This document shows, one piece after another, positions 12,301 to 22,261 of a stretch of DNA of 64,000 nt; position 1 is the stretch's first letter, and each line of letters starts with the position of its first letter. Below the pieces are notes generated by a model that was not told where the DNA came from, made no database searches, and saw nothing but the letters and a program-made list of their open reading frames with translations. Source of the stretch: Pleodorina starrii (taxonomy: Eukaryota > Chlorophyta > Chlorophyceae > Chlamydomonadales > Volvocaceae); NCBI GenBank assembly GCA_030267565.1, contig BRXU01000001.1, positions 558,001 through 622,000 on the forward strand, in the 5' to 3' direction. The translations under genes and the position numbers were made by a program.

Positions 12301-15300
12301 GGACCCGGAGCGGGCTGACATGGAGTGGCTGGAACGAGGGGGCGATGGTGGGGGCAATGGGATGTCGCAAGGCACCGCTCCCCCATTTCGAGTCTTGTGC
12401 AACACCCGCCCTCTCCCCATACACGGCCCTCGCCCACCGCTGGCCCGCCAACCCCTTTCCCCCCGGACCATCCCTCCTCCCTCCCCCCCCCCTGTAGGCA
12501 CCTTTGCCTCCCGTCTGCTTCTGCTTGTGTGCACCGCCCTGACCTGCCTCACCTGGCGGCTGGTCCCCCTGCTGTCGGAGCGGCGGCGCTATCTGGAGGA
12601 CCTCCGGGTGGCCAACAACATGCTGGCTCACAGACAGGTGAGGCTGGAAGGAGGGGGGGAGGGGGGGCTGAAAGGACGGAGGGGGGGGCTGAGGATGTGG
12701 AAGCCAGTGGAGAGACAGGCCAGGTCAGCAGGGACCGACAAGCAGCCGGGACAGCGGGAGGAAGGGGGAGGGGGGTGGCGGGAGGCAGCGCAAGGACGGT
12801 TGGGTGGATGGCGGTGGCGGTGGCTGTAGCGGGAAAGGGGGCAGCGGCGTTGAGCATGCAGGATCGAAAAGCTTCACTCGGGGGATGTGGGGTGGGGTGG
12901 GTCGAGTGCGGTCGAGTGGGGTGGGGTGGGTCGAGTGCGGTCGAGTGGGGTGGGGTGGGTCGAGTGCGGTCGTGTAGGGTGGGGTGGGGTCGGGTGGGGT
13001 CGGGTGGGGTGGGGTGGGTCGAGTGCGGTCGAGTGGGGTGGGGGGGGTCTTGTGCGGTCGTGTGGCGTGGGGTGGGTCGAGTGCGGTCGGGTAGGGTGCG
13101 GTGGGTCGAGTGCGGTCGAGTGGGGTGGGGTGGGTCGTGTGGGGGCGTGTGGGGTGGGGTGGGTCGAGTGCGGTCGGGTAGGGTGCGGTGGGCCGAGTGC
13201 GGTCGAGTGGGGTGGGGTGGGTCGAGTGCGGTCGAGTGGGGTGGGGTGGGTCGAGTGCGGTCGAGTGGGGTGCGGTGGGTCGGGTGGGGTCGGGTCGGGT
13301 GGGGTCGGGTCGGGTGGGGTGGGGTCGAGTGGGGTGGGGTCGGGTCGGGTGGGGTCGGGTCGGGTGGGGTGGGGTCGGGTGGGGTGGGGTGGGGTCGGGT
13401 GGGGTCGGGTGGGGTCGGGTGGGGTGGGGTCGGGTGCGGTGGGGTCGGGTGGGGTGGGGTCGGGTCGGGTGGGGTGGGGTCGGGTGGGGTGGGGTCGGGT
13501 GGGGTCGGGTGGGGTCGGGTGGGGTGGGGTCGGGTGGGGTGGGGTGGGGTGGGGTCGGGTGGGGTGGGGTGGGGTCGGGTGGGGTCGGGTGGGGTCGGGT
13601 GGGGTGGGGTGGGGTCGGGTGGGGTCGGGTGGGGTCGGGTGGGGTGGGGTGGGGTGGGGTCGGGTGGGGTGGGGTGGGGTCGGGTGGGGTCGGGTGGGGT
13701 CGGGTGGGGTGGGGTGGGGTCGGGTGGGGTCGGGTGGGGTCGGGTGGGGTCGGGTGGGGTCGGGTGGGGTCGGGTCGGGTGGGGTGGGGTCGGGTGGGGT
13801 CGGGTGGGGTGGGGTGGGGTGGGGTCGGGTGGGGTGGGGTCGGGTGGGGTGGGGTGGGGTCGGGTGGGGTCGGGTGGGGTCGGGTGGGGTGGGGTGGGGT
13901 CGGGTGGGGTCGGGTGGGGTCGGGTGGGGTGGGGTGGGGTGGGGTCGGGTGGGGTGGGGTGGGGTCGGGTGGGGTGGGGTGGGGTCGGGTGGGGTGGGGT
14001 GGGGTCGGGTGGGGTCGGTGCACCGGCCGTGCCGGGGTCCGGTGGAGAGGCTCCCGCTTCTCTCCCTCCTCTACCCCCACACAGTGTCTCATGACATATA
14101 ATGACGCATATTAATCCTTAACCCCCCGGCCCCCCCCCCACCCCCCCCCCCTCCAGGTTGTTCGTCAGCTGGAGCGGTCCATCAACGTGCGGCCCGGGGA
14201 TGACGACGCACTGGATGCGGAGGTGGCGGAGCTGCATAAGGCCCTTCAGCAGGGGGTGGACGAAGCGGCAAGGGTGGGAGGGGAAGGATTGGGGGGCGGG
14301 GGGGTTGGGGGGTGGGGTTGGGAGAGTAGAGGAGGGACCGCGGGCGGGACGGGGAGGGGCTGCTGGGGGGGAGGGGGGTAGTGGTGGTGGTGGAGGTGGT
14401 GGTTCCTGGGGGCTACGGAGGGACTACGGGGCTGGGCAGGGGGTGGGCAGGAAGGAGGGACAGGAGTGCACGGGTGCGGAAGGAGACAGGGGAAGGAAGG
14501 CGGGGGGGGGGAATGACGGCGTGGGGTGAGGTGAGGGTGAGGAGCCCAACTTAGCGACATTCACGACTCGCCGTGTTGCCGGCCTCCTCAGCGCCCCTGC
14601 CTCCCTCCCACCCTGCCCTCCACTACTTGGCCACTGTCTGCCTCACACTTACACCTACATTCGCCCTCCCCCTGCCTATCTCCCTCTCCCTCCTCTCCTC
14701 TCCCCTCTCCCCCCCCCCAGGAGGTTGACTTTGGCGAGGGCGATATTGAGAAGATGTCCCCCATGAACCTGGACGCGGGTTTCTGGACCAAGAGGGGACC
14801 CAAGCGCGTCACTGACCCGGGGCCGCTGAGGGCCGCCATAAAGCTGGCGGAGGAGAAGACGCTGCACTCCACATTCGCGGGTGGGGGGGTGGGGGGGTGA
14901 CGGGGGAGATGTTGGGAGGGGCGGTTGGGGGGGCGCGATTGGGGGAGGAGGTTAACTTCGCGAGGAGGGGGATTGGGGGGTTGGGGGCAGAGGCCGGGTG
15001 GCGGCGTCATTCGGGGTCCTCGAGGGGTGCTTCGGGTCCTCATCCGGGGGTGGACACCCAGGGGAGGCGCGTAGGTCGGGTGCGGATGGGGGAGGGGTGG
15101 GTGGGGTGGGGTGGGGTGGGGTGGGGTGGGGGGATTTGCGCTGCCAGCGCCCTGCCCTGCCCTGCCTTGTCCTGTCAGGCGGTGCGGCTCCTGGCATGGG
15201 TCGGGGCAACCCGGGTGGGTCCCCCCTGGAGCTGGATGGCGGGTGAAGAACTGAAGTAGCAACTGAGCGTCCTCGGCCTCCCCCGCCTCCTCCCCCTCTT

Positions 15301-18300
15301 GGTTTGCCGGCTCCTGATGCCCCCAACTGCCTCCTCCTGTCCTGCACTGCCCTGCCCTTGCCTCCCTGCCAGTTCGCACGCTACACAGCAGCTGGCCGCC
15401 GGCCCGCAGTCAGCGTCTCGCCCTTCCCCCTCCCCCCCTCCCCCCACACACAAGAGGAGAGGAAAGCCGCCGTACCCTCTGCACCCCGCCTAGTCCCCCC
15501 CGCACGGGCCCCCACCATACACAAACCCACACAAACCCACACAAACCCACACAAGCACAACCTAAGCCCCCGCGCCACCCCCTTCCTGCCCTCCCTTTCC
15601 GCCCCTTCCCGCCCCTCCCACTCTCCACAGGCGCCCGGCTGCTCTCCAACGCCCGCCGCTGCGCTGCCCGCCTGGGCACCAGCTCGGCAGCCAACGCCGG
15701 CTCATCCAGCGGCAAGGCGGGGGGAGCCAAAGCAGGCGGCAAGGCGGGGGGCAAGGGGGGCGGCGGAGGCGGCGGCGAAGGCGGGTACGACAGCGACGAC
15801 GCGGAGCAGGTCATTGACGCCATCGCGGCGGCGCCGCCACCCGGCAAGAAGAAGCCGCCGCCACCACCGCCGGTTAAGAAGCAAAAGAGCAAGAAGACGT
15901 CGGCGGCGGCAGTGGCGGCGGCGCCGGGACCCAAGGCGGGCGATGCGGCGGCGGCGGCGGGGGGGGGCCCCCAGGGGCGCGGCGGGGCCCCAGGGGCCAC
16001 GGTGTCCCTGCAGCTGACTCGCCTGTTTGGCAGCAAGGCGCCGGAGGGCGGTGGTGGTGGGGGGGGTGGTGGTGGTGGTGGTGGGGGGGGTGGTGGTGCT
16101 CCGAAGCCTGCCTGGGGGGCGCTGTTCGGCGGCGGCGGCATGGCGGCGGCTGTGGGGGTGGCTCAGCGCGTGAAGCAGTTTGGTGGGGCGCTGCGGCGGG
16201 CGGTGAAGCGGCGGGAGCATGCGAGGAGGCGGTGGGACAAGACGCTGTTCTTGGTCATGAAGGTGAGGGGGGGGGCAGTGAGGGAGAGGCAGGGCGGTGG
16301 GAGGGGAGGTTAGGGAGGTCGGGGAGAGGGGGAAGGAAGAGGGGGAAGGGGGAGGGAAGAGGAGGGAGGGGGAGAGGGGGAGGTGGAAAGGGAAGAGAGG
16401 AAAGAGAGGGAGAGGCGAGTGGGGTAAGAAGGGCGGGAGAGGCGGGCGGGTTGCGCGGGCTGGTAATGTAGTGCATCCCTTCACACACGCTGATCAGCCC
16501 CTTGGCCCCTCCCCCACGCAGCCTGTTCAGCCTGTTTCCTGTTCTGTCTGTCATACTCCACCCCTCCCCCCTCCCCTCTCCCCCTCTCCCCCTTTACCCC
16601 CTCCCCTCCCCCCTCATCCCCCTCCCCCCCCAGTCCGGTGCTCTGGACGAGTCCCTCCTCCTCCGCGAGCACTCCCTGCAGGTGTCCCGACTGCACCGCT
16701 CCGCCGCCCTGTTGGCCTGGAGGCAGCTGCGGGGGGCGGCGGAGGACATGCTGATGGTGTTCGGGGAGGTGGTGTTCCGGGACGTGGGCCGATGGTTCGC
16801 ACTGGCCATGGCGGGATTCCTGATGGCCTTCCCCTTCGCGCTGCTGGGGCTGGCGATACAGGTGGGGGGTGAGGTGGGGGGGGGGGTGTGCGCTGGAGGG
16901 GGAAAGGGAGGGGGAGGGGGAGAATATAACGCAGCGAAGGGACGGAGGAGGCGAGTGGTGGTGATGGTGGTGTAAAGGGGTGGCAGGGTGGCATGAGAGA
17001 GACGCAGGGTGGGTGGGGGGTGATTGGGATGTCCGGTCACAGCACGTCCAGCGGCTGGGGGTGGGTGGTGGTGGTGGGTGGGTGACTTGGTGGATGATTC
17101 TCGTCTGGAGATGGTGGCCGCCCGGGCAGTATGGATTGCAGCCAGCCCGCCAGCCCGCCAGGCATCTCTCTCCGTCAGGCGGGCGGGTGGGCGGGCGGGC
17201 AGACCAAATACCTCCGTGCATGAAACGCCCGGCAAGTCAGCCTTACCTCGCGGCCCGTCCGCCGCCCGCGCTGGGTGGGGGTTGGGGGGTGGATACGCAG
17301 CGGTGCACCCGATGGCCTCCGGGGCTCACCCTCCCCCCCCCGGGTCAGCCACCACCCTAAGTCGCCACCGCTTCGGGGCCCTCCCCCCCAACGCAACGCA
17401 ACGCCTCCAAGCTCTGTACCCCTCCCTCGTCCCCACCAAACCGTTGGTTCGTTCACCCACGTATCGCCCTCCCCCCAAATGTTCGATCGCTGCGGGTCAT
17501 TATAACAAACACATACACACACACCCTCTCTCCCCCCTTCCCCCCTCCCCGGCCCCCTCCAGCTCCACCCCTCCACCCGGCCCGAGCGCCTGCTGATGGG
17601 CGGCCTGGTCGGTTGCTACGTGGTGGTTGGATTCGTTGGCATGGCCCTGGCGGTTGCCCAGCTGCGTCGGGACCCCTCCCAGCTCAAGGTGTACCGCCCC
17701 TCGGACACAATCCGCTTCCCAAACTTCAGAAAGGGGACGGCGCTGGCCAGCTGGAAGGTGGGGAGAGAGGGGGAGGAGGGAGGGGAACGGGGAGGGGGAG
17801 GGGCGGGCGGCAGCAAAAGGGGGGGTTAGGGGTTTAGGGTTTGGGGGGGTTGAGGGGTTGAGGGTTAAGGGGCAGCGAAAGAGGCAGCGGAGGAGGCATC
17901 GGAGGGTGGGAGGGCGCTAGGGGTGCTGCCACCACCACCACCACCACCACCAGGGCTGCTGCCGCCGCCGCGTGCGTAAATGATTTTGGGGAAGTGCTCG
18001 AGCGTCGAGACAGCTTGTTACGCCCCCACCCCACCCCCGCCCGCCCTGTAACTGCGTTTGCGTTCCCTCGCCCCGGGCCGTTCTAATTACCCCCTCCCCT
18101 CCCCTCCCCCCCCCCAAAGGCCCACTGGGTCAACGTGTTCGCCCTGGTGACTCTGGTCCTGGAGTTCTGGCAGCTGTGCGCCTTCAGCTACCAGCGCCGC
18201 ATACCCTACCCCAAGACATCCTTCCTGAAGCGCATATTCCCCTGGGCACTGCTGGACCTGGGGCCGGCAGCGTACCTGCTGCAGGCGAGTGGCGGGGGGG

Positions 18301-20131
18301 GGCGAGGGGAGGACGGTGGGGGGAGAGGGGGGGAGGGGGAGAGAGGAGTGAAGCGGGGGAGGGGGAGGTTATCCACGTACCGTGCACTCCGGAGCCCGTG
18401 GGGAGGGAGGAGGGGCAGGTAGGGGGAGCAGCAAGGTGCGAAAGGAGCAGGGAGGCAGGAGGAAAGGTCCGGGAAGAAGGCGTTTTAGGAATTAGGGGAG
18501 GACATGAGGACGGCGTTTCCTTGTCCTCCTCCTCTCCTCTTCGTCTCTTGGTCCTCCTTGCCTGCTTTCCTCCCTCCCCCGCCGGCCGGCTCGTGAAGGC
18601 TTTTTCTCTCACCCGCTCACTCACCCTTCCTCCTCCCCCACACCGACCCTCTCCCCCCCGTCTGCTCCCCCCCTTCCGCTGCCCGCCTGCCCGCCCGCCC
18701 GCCTGCCCCCCAGGTGTTTGCGCTGCTGGTGTTCATGGTGGTCTGGATCGCGGTGTTCTTCCCTCAGACCCCCGCCGGCCTCAAGCGGGTCATCATGCCC
18801 TTCCTGGGCCAGGCTGCCTACCTCACCATCACATCGGGACTGCTCAGGTGGGAGGGGCGGGCGGTGTGTGTGTGAGTGGAGGGGGGGGGCAGGACAGGGC
18901 AGGGCGGGCAGGGCAGGGCAGGGCCCCTGCCCCCGCCCCTGCGCCTGCCCCTGGCCCTGCCCCTGGCCCTGCCCCTGGCCCTGGCCCTCTCCTTCAAGCT
19001 GCCTCCTGCCGCAATCTCCCTCAGCCTCCCTTCACCCACCTGCACCTCCGCCTCATGAGGCCCTCTTCCCTCGCCCCCCCTTTTCTCGTGGATAACCCCC
19101 TTTCCTCTGCCCTCCCCCCCTTCCCCCCCCTCCCCCCCCCTCCCCCCCCAGTCAACTGGACTGCCGGCTGTCTGACGGTGCACTGGTCCGCAACCCCGAC
19201 CTCACCTGCTGGACCGACCCGCGGCAGCTGTACGGCGCAGTGGCGGCCATGTTGGCTCTGGGGCTGTACGTGCCCCGGGCCACTCTCACACCCTTCGAGG
19301 TGGGGTGGGGTGGGGGTGGGGGTGGGTGGGGTGGGGGCGCTAGACCTCTGGCTGGCGGAGGCGCAGGCGGAGGCGGAGGGAGACGGGTTGGAGGGGGGAA
19401 CTGGACGGGGGAAGGGGACTGGGCGCGTGGGCGGGGAGTGTCCGGGGAGCTTCTAACTCTCACACCCTTCTCGAGAGCCCCCCTGTTCCCTTCCTGGCCC
19501 CAAGGCCCCTCTCGCTCCCTCGCCCTCTCTCCCTCTCCCTCTCTCCCCTCTTCTCCTCCCCTGTCCTTCCCCCTTCATGCCCCTGCCCCCCCTCCCCCTC
19601 CCCCCCCCTCCCCCTCCCTCTCCCCCTCTCAGGTGTTCTTCCCCAGTGAGAACCTGGACATCAAGTACCGGGGGCTGTACGTGCGGGTGGTGCAGCTGCT
19701 GAGACTGGGCATGGCGGGATACAACCTATTCTTCGCGGACACCTACCCGCTGTCGGTGAGTGAGAGCGAGCGTGAACGGGCGATGGCGGTTGGGGTTGGG
19801 GGGCAGGGGAGGGGGAGCGGGAGCAGAAGGGAGGAGGAGAAGGGAGGAGCGGGAGGAGAAGGGAGGAAAGAGGGTTCGCCCTCCTGGCTCCGGCCATGAA
19901 AGTACAGGGAGGGGGAGAGGGAGAAAGGGCGCGGCGAGGGAAGAACCTATTGCTGGTCTGTCGGTATGATGTGGACACAGCTCAGCTCAGCTCAGCTGGT
20001 TGGGGTGGGGGTGGGGGTTGGGGTGGGGGTGGGGGGCGCTCAAAGGGAGCCCGGAGCCCGGATGGTCCTTAAATGGAAGGGCTGCGGCGGTGGGGGGGCC
20101 ACAGTGGGGGCAGCAGTGTCCGCCATACCCC

Positions 20132-20172
<41 letters not shown>

Positions 20173-22261
20173 TCTGTGCTCGAATATGCATTTCTTGGCT
20201 GTCCACCGACGCCCCGCCCCGACCCTCCCCCCTTCCTGGCCTCCATGCTGCCATGGCCCCCCCTTGTTCCACGTCCCTATGCTGCTCCGTCCCCTCCTAC
20301 CCCCGCCCCACTCCCGTCCTACCCCCCCTACCCCCCCGGCCCCCCCTGCTTCTTGTTCTTCTGCCCCCCCTGCCCCCCCCCTGCCAGGTTATGTTGGCCA
20401 ATGCGTGTGTGTGCGGTCTGTTGGCCCTCATGACGGTCATCATGCGGCCCTGCTGCATCGGGGCGGTCAACATCGGCAGAGGAACCGGGTTCGTGCTGGC
20501 GACCTGGTCGCAGGTGGGGAGCGGAAGGGGGCCGGGGGAGGGGAGCTGGGGGGGGTGGCTGAAAGGGGAGTTACATGTTCCCGGTAAGAGCGGGGAAGCG
20601 TACGTAAAAGTGGGGGAGAGGGTCATGAGTGGTTCATTGTCGGTTGAGGTGGCGGGCGGGCGGGCCTTCCGGTGTCCCGTGCCTACTTCGCCCCGCCCCC
20701 GCCCCCGCCTCACCTCCTGTCCCGCCTGTGCTCCTGCCCCTTCCTGCCCCGCCCCTCCTCCCCCCCTCAGGTTATTTCGGTGGCGGCCCTGAAGCTGAGT
20801 CCCAACGTGTTCATCGACCCCAACAACCGGCAGTGGTACACCAACGACTGGAGCTACGTGTACACCCTGGTGGCGGGATGGGTGGCTATTGCGGGAGGTG
20901 AGCGACTCGGGGGGGGGAGGGAGAGGGAGAGGGAGGGAGAGTGGTGGGCGGAGCGGGGGCTGAGAGGCCAGGGAAGTGGGAGGGTGGGAGGGTGGCGCGC
21001 GGGTGGGTGGGTGGGATTGACGGTTGAGTGGGGTGGTGGTTGCGGCCCTGTCTGCGGCCCTGTTGCGCCCTATGCGACAGCGCCCTGTGCGCCTTCCACC
21101 CCTCCTGCCCCTTGGCCCCTCCCTCAGCTTGCCGCTTGGGTTTGCCAGCCCCCTCCCCTCCCTTTCCTTTCCTCCCCTCCCCTCGTCCTTCCTCCAGGGG
21201 GGGTGGGGTGTGCCGCACCCGCCGCATCCTCCTCCACCACCTGCGGGCCACACCGCACCCCAACACCCCACATCCCACCCACCACCCCCGTTTTAATTAC
21301 ACCCCATCCCACATCCCCCTCCCTTCCCTTCCCTTCCCTTGCCGGGATCTGCACTCCCCCTCAGCCCCGCCCCCTCCCTTCCCACCCCCAACCTGCCCCC
21401 CTCCCCCGCCTCCCCCCAGGTGGCTACTGGCTGCTCCGCCGCCACCTGCGCCTCAGCGGCTCCTCCGCCATCCGCTTCTCCCTCAAGACCAGCCCCTTCA
21501 ACTACACACTGCCGCCCACAGCCGCAGCAGGGCACCTGGAGACAGCCCACGCAGCGGCGGGAGCAGCAGCGGCAGCGGCGGCAGCAGGCGGAGCCGCCAC
21601 GGCCGCCGCCAGCCAGCAGCGGCCACCGCCGCCGCCACCGCCGCCACCAGCAGCAGCAGCGGGTGGCGACGGCGACAAGTCGTCCGCGAGCCAAGCGGCG
21701 GCAGCGGGCCAAGCGGCAGGTGCCAACGGCGGCGCTGCGGCGGGCGGCGAGGGCGGCGACGGCGACAGTGGCGGTGGCGGGCGGGGCACGTCCTCCACCG
21801 TTGGAAGCGGCGGCACTGAGGAGGAGGGTGACCCCGAGGGCCGTCGGACGCGCAGCGGCAGCGCCGGTGGGGAGCGGAGGAGCAGCGACAAGGAGGGGGA
21901 TGACGAGGAGGACGACGACGAGGAGGAGGGCAAGAGCGAGGGCAGCAGCCGCCTGTCATCCGCCGCCCCCACCGCCTCCTCCTCCGCCGAGGCCGCCTCT
22001 GCGCTGGGTGCTGCGCTGGGTCTGCCGGTGGTGTCTTCCCGGCTGATCCGGGAGCTGGGGCAGCAGGGGCTGCTGACTCCGGCCGATGAGATGCGCGCCT
22101 ACGTGTCCAAGCTGGTACGGCTGGCGGAGAAGCACCTGCAGGGGGAGTACGACCCGGACAACGACTCGGACGATGAGGGCCGGGTGCGGGACAAGGATGG
22201 CTCGGCGCTGAACAAGAGGAGCGAGGGCGACGACGACGACAAAGGCTCGGGCTCGGATTGA
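307..22261 (+). CDS. Giant EF-hand polytopic membrane protein, family not recognised
   Basis: One continuous spliced gene. I traced 30 exons from 441 to the TGA at 22261 (7,000 nt, about 2,333 codons) with phase kept at every junction. The N-terminus is uncertain. A 17-nt exon 307-323 (ATG, MDALY plus two bases) matches the phase of the exon at 441, but an in-frame stop at 277 blocks extension further left, so the true start may be 307 or lie outside the window. Order: a helical region without known domains, one canonical EF-hand, long Ala/Gly/Ser-rich and acidic inserts, about eight or more hydrophobic segments after residue about 1,300, and an acidic tail. A calcium-responsive membrane protein is an inference from the EF-hand and membrane segments. 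It lacks recognisable ion-channel pore, EXS, IP3R/RyR or kinase signatures. Introns are long and low-complexity, and one has a GC donor. Confidence 0.72.
2213..2262 (+). repeat. Intronic repeat shared with 18047-18095
   Basis: A segment ending CCGGGCCGTTTTAATTACCC is repeated at 18047-18095 with few differences (CCGGGCCGTTCTAATTACCC), and its last part recurs near 21291. All three are intronic in the giant gene and lie close upstream of 3' splice sites. Confidence 0.55.
2705..2740 (+). other. Canonical EF-hand loop in the giant protein
   Basis: The exon 2699-2771 reads ELDSNDDGVVAYREF. The 12-residue loop has Asp at position 1, Asn at 3, Asp at 5, Gly at 6, a hydrophobic residue at 8 and Glu at 12, which is the standard EF-hand calcium pattern. 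Flanking helices are plausible (SWMR upstream, LLAYLRH downstream). Only this loop is complete. The loop near 10329 keeps Asp-x-Asp and Gly but has Leu at position 12. Confidence 0.85.
7011..7045 (-). repeat. Dispersed intronic repeat, core CGCAGCGGAGGG
   Basis: Read on the minus strand this shows TACCGCAGCGGAGGGG followed by GGCGTTAGCGG. Related copies occur at 16921-16955, 32561-32600, 37862-37905 (minus), 54941-54990, 55175-55210 and 57408-57440 (minus), all inside introns of three unrelated genes, with a weaker copy near 8361. Copies differ by substitutions and small gaps. Confidence 0.5.
7653..7682 (+). repeat. Dispersed intronic repeat, core CGTATAGGCCGGAGCC
   Basis: CACGTATAGGCCGGAGCCCG here recurs at 8402-8425 (CTACGTATAGGCCGGAGCC), in diverged form at 18368-18400, and on the minus strand at 56912-56950. 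All are within introns, the last in the PNP-oxidase gene. Confidence 0.5.
9211..9337 (+). repeat. (CGGGA)n microsatellite
   Basis: About 25 uninterrupted copies of the pentamer CGGGA lie in an intron of the giant gene. It gives rise to artificial Arg/Pro/Ser or Gly/Thr/Arg/Asp repeat ORFs in several frames, which are not genes. Confidence 0.97.
12889..14017 (+). repeat. GGGGT/CGGGT pentamer satellite, about 1.1 kb, intronic
   Basis: A strictly G-rich plus strand of alternating GGGGT and CGGGT pentamers fills most of the intron 12638-14156. The left third (to about 13270) has a longer period built from GTCGAGTGCGGTCGAGTGGGG-like units; the right part is shorter-period. Long ORFs across it in all frames are by-products of a 5-nt period without stops. 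The strand is strongly predicted to form G-quadruplexes. Confidence 0.97.
17822..17872 (+). repeat. Short telomere-like tract in an intron
   Basis: Reads GGGGTTAGGGGTTTAGGGTT and continues with TTGAGGGTTAAGGGG. The TTTAGGG-like units are degenerate and few. A C-strand counterpart (AACCC-type units) is at 32384-32460 in an intron of the GH13 gene. Interstitial, not a chromosome end. Confidence 0.5.
18285..18713 (+). other. GC-AG intron in the giant gene
   Basis: The donor is CAG|GCGAGT and the acceptor is CCCCCAG|GTGTTT. Phase 0 is kept on both sides (YLLQ then VFALLV). This is the only non-GT donor among the introns I modelled. The extended donor match around GC is typical of authentic GC-AG introns. 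Confidence 0.75.
20127..20174 (+). repeat. (TC)n(AC)n dinucleotide repeat
   Basis: A CT run followed directly by an AC run, in an intron of the giant gene. Confidence 0.9.

Larger units (their letters stand above)
11011..22261 (+). other. Giant gene, C-terminal exons with membrane domain
   Basis: Exons: 11011-11470, 11889-12072, 12498-12637, 14157-14273, 14721-14880, 15631-16262, 16634-16861, 17563-17757, 18120-18284, 18714-18847, 19152-19299, 19633-19755, 20388-20513, 20771-20897, 21420-22261. Hydrophobic stretches occur in the exons at 12498, 16634, 17563, 18120, 18714, 19152, 19633/20388 and 20771, consistent with roughly eight to ten membrane spans. Between them are conserved-looking polar loops, for example NLDIKYRGLYVRVVQLLR at 19633 and NNRQWYTNDWSY at 20771. 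Exon 15631-16262 is a long disordered insert with Pro and Lys runs and a Gly tract. The last exon starts with the end of the membrane domain, then has an Ala/Gly/acidic disordered tail and a final more ordered segment near 22,020-22,160. Confidence 0.68.

Noticed and set aside
12889..14017. Telomere or centromere array
   Set aside because: The GGGGT/CGGGT unit is not a known green-algal telomere unit, and the array lies between exons of one gene.
12325..14094. 589-codon open frame and partner frames on both strands
   Set aside because: They run through the pentamer satellite, which lacks stops in several frames; the real exons on either side (12498-12637, 14157-14273) splice over it.
15410..16484. 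Long minus-strand ORFs over 15.4-16.5 kb
   Set aside because: Antisense shadows of the 15631-16262 exon and G-rich intron; stop-poor only because of high GC.
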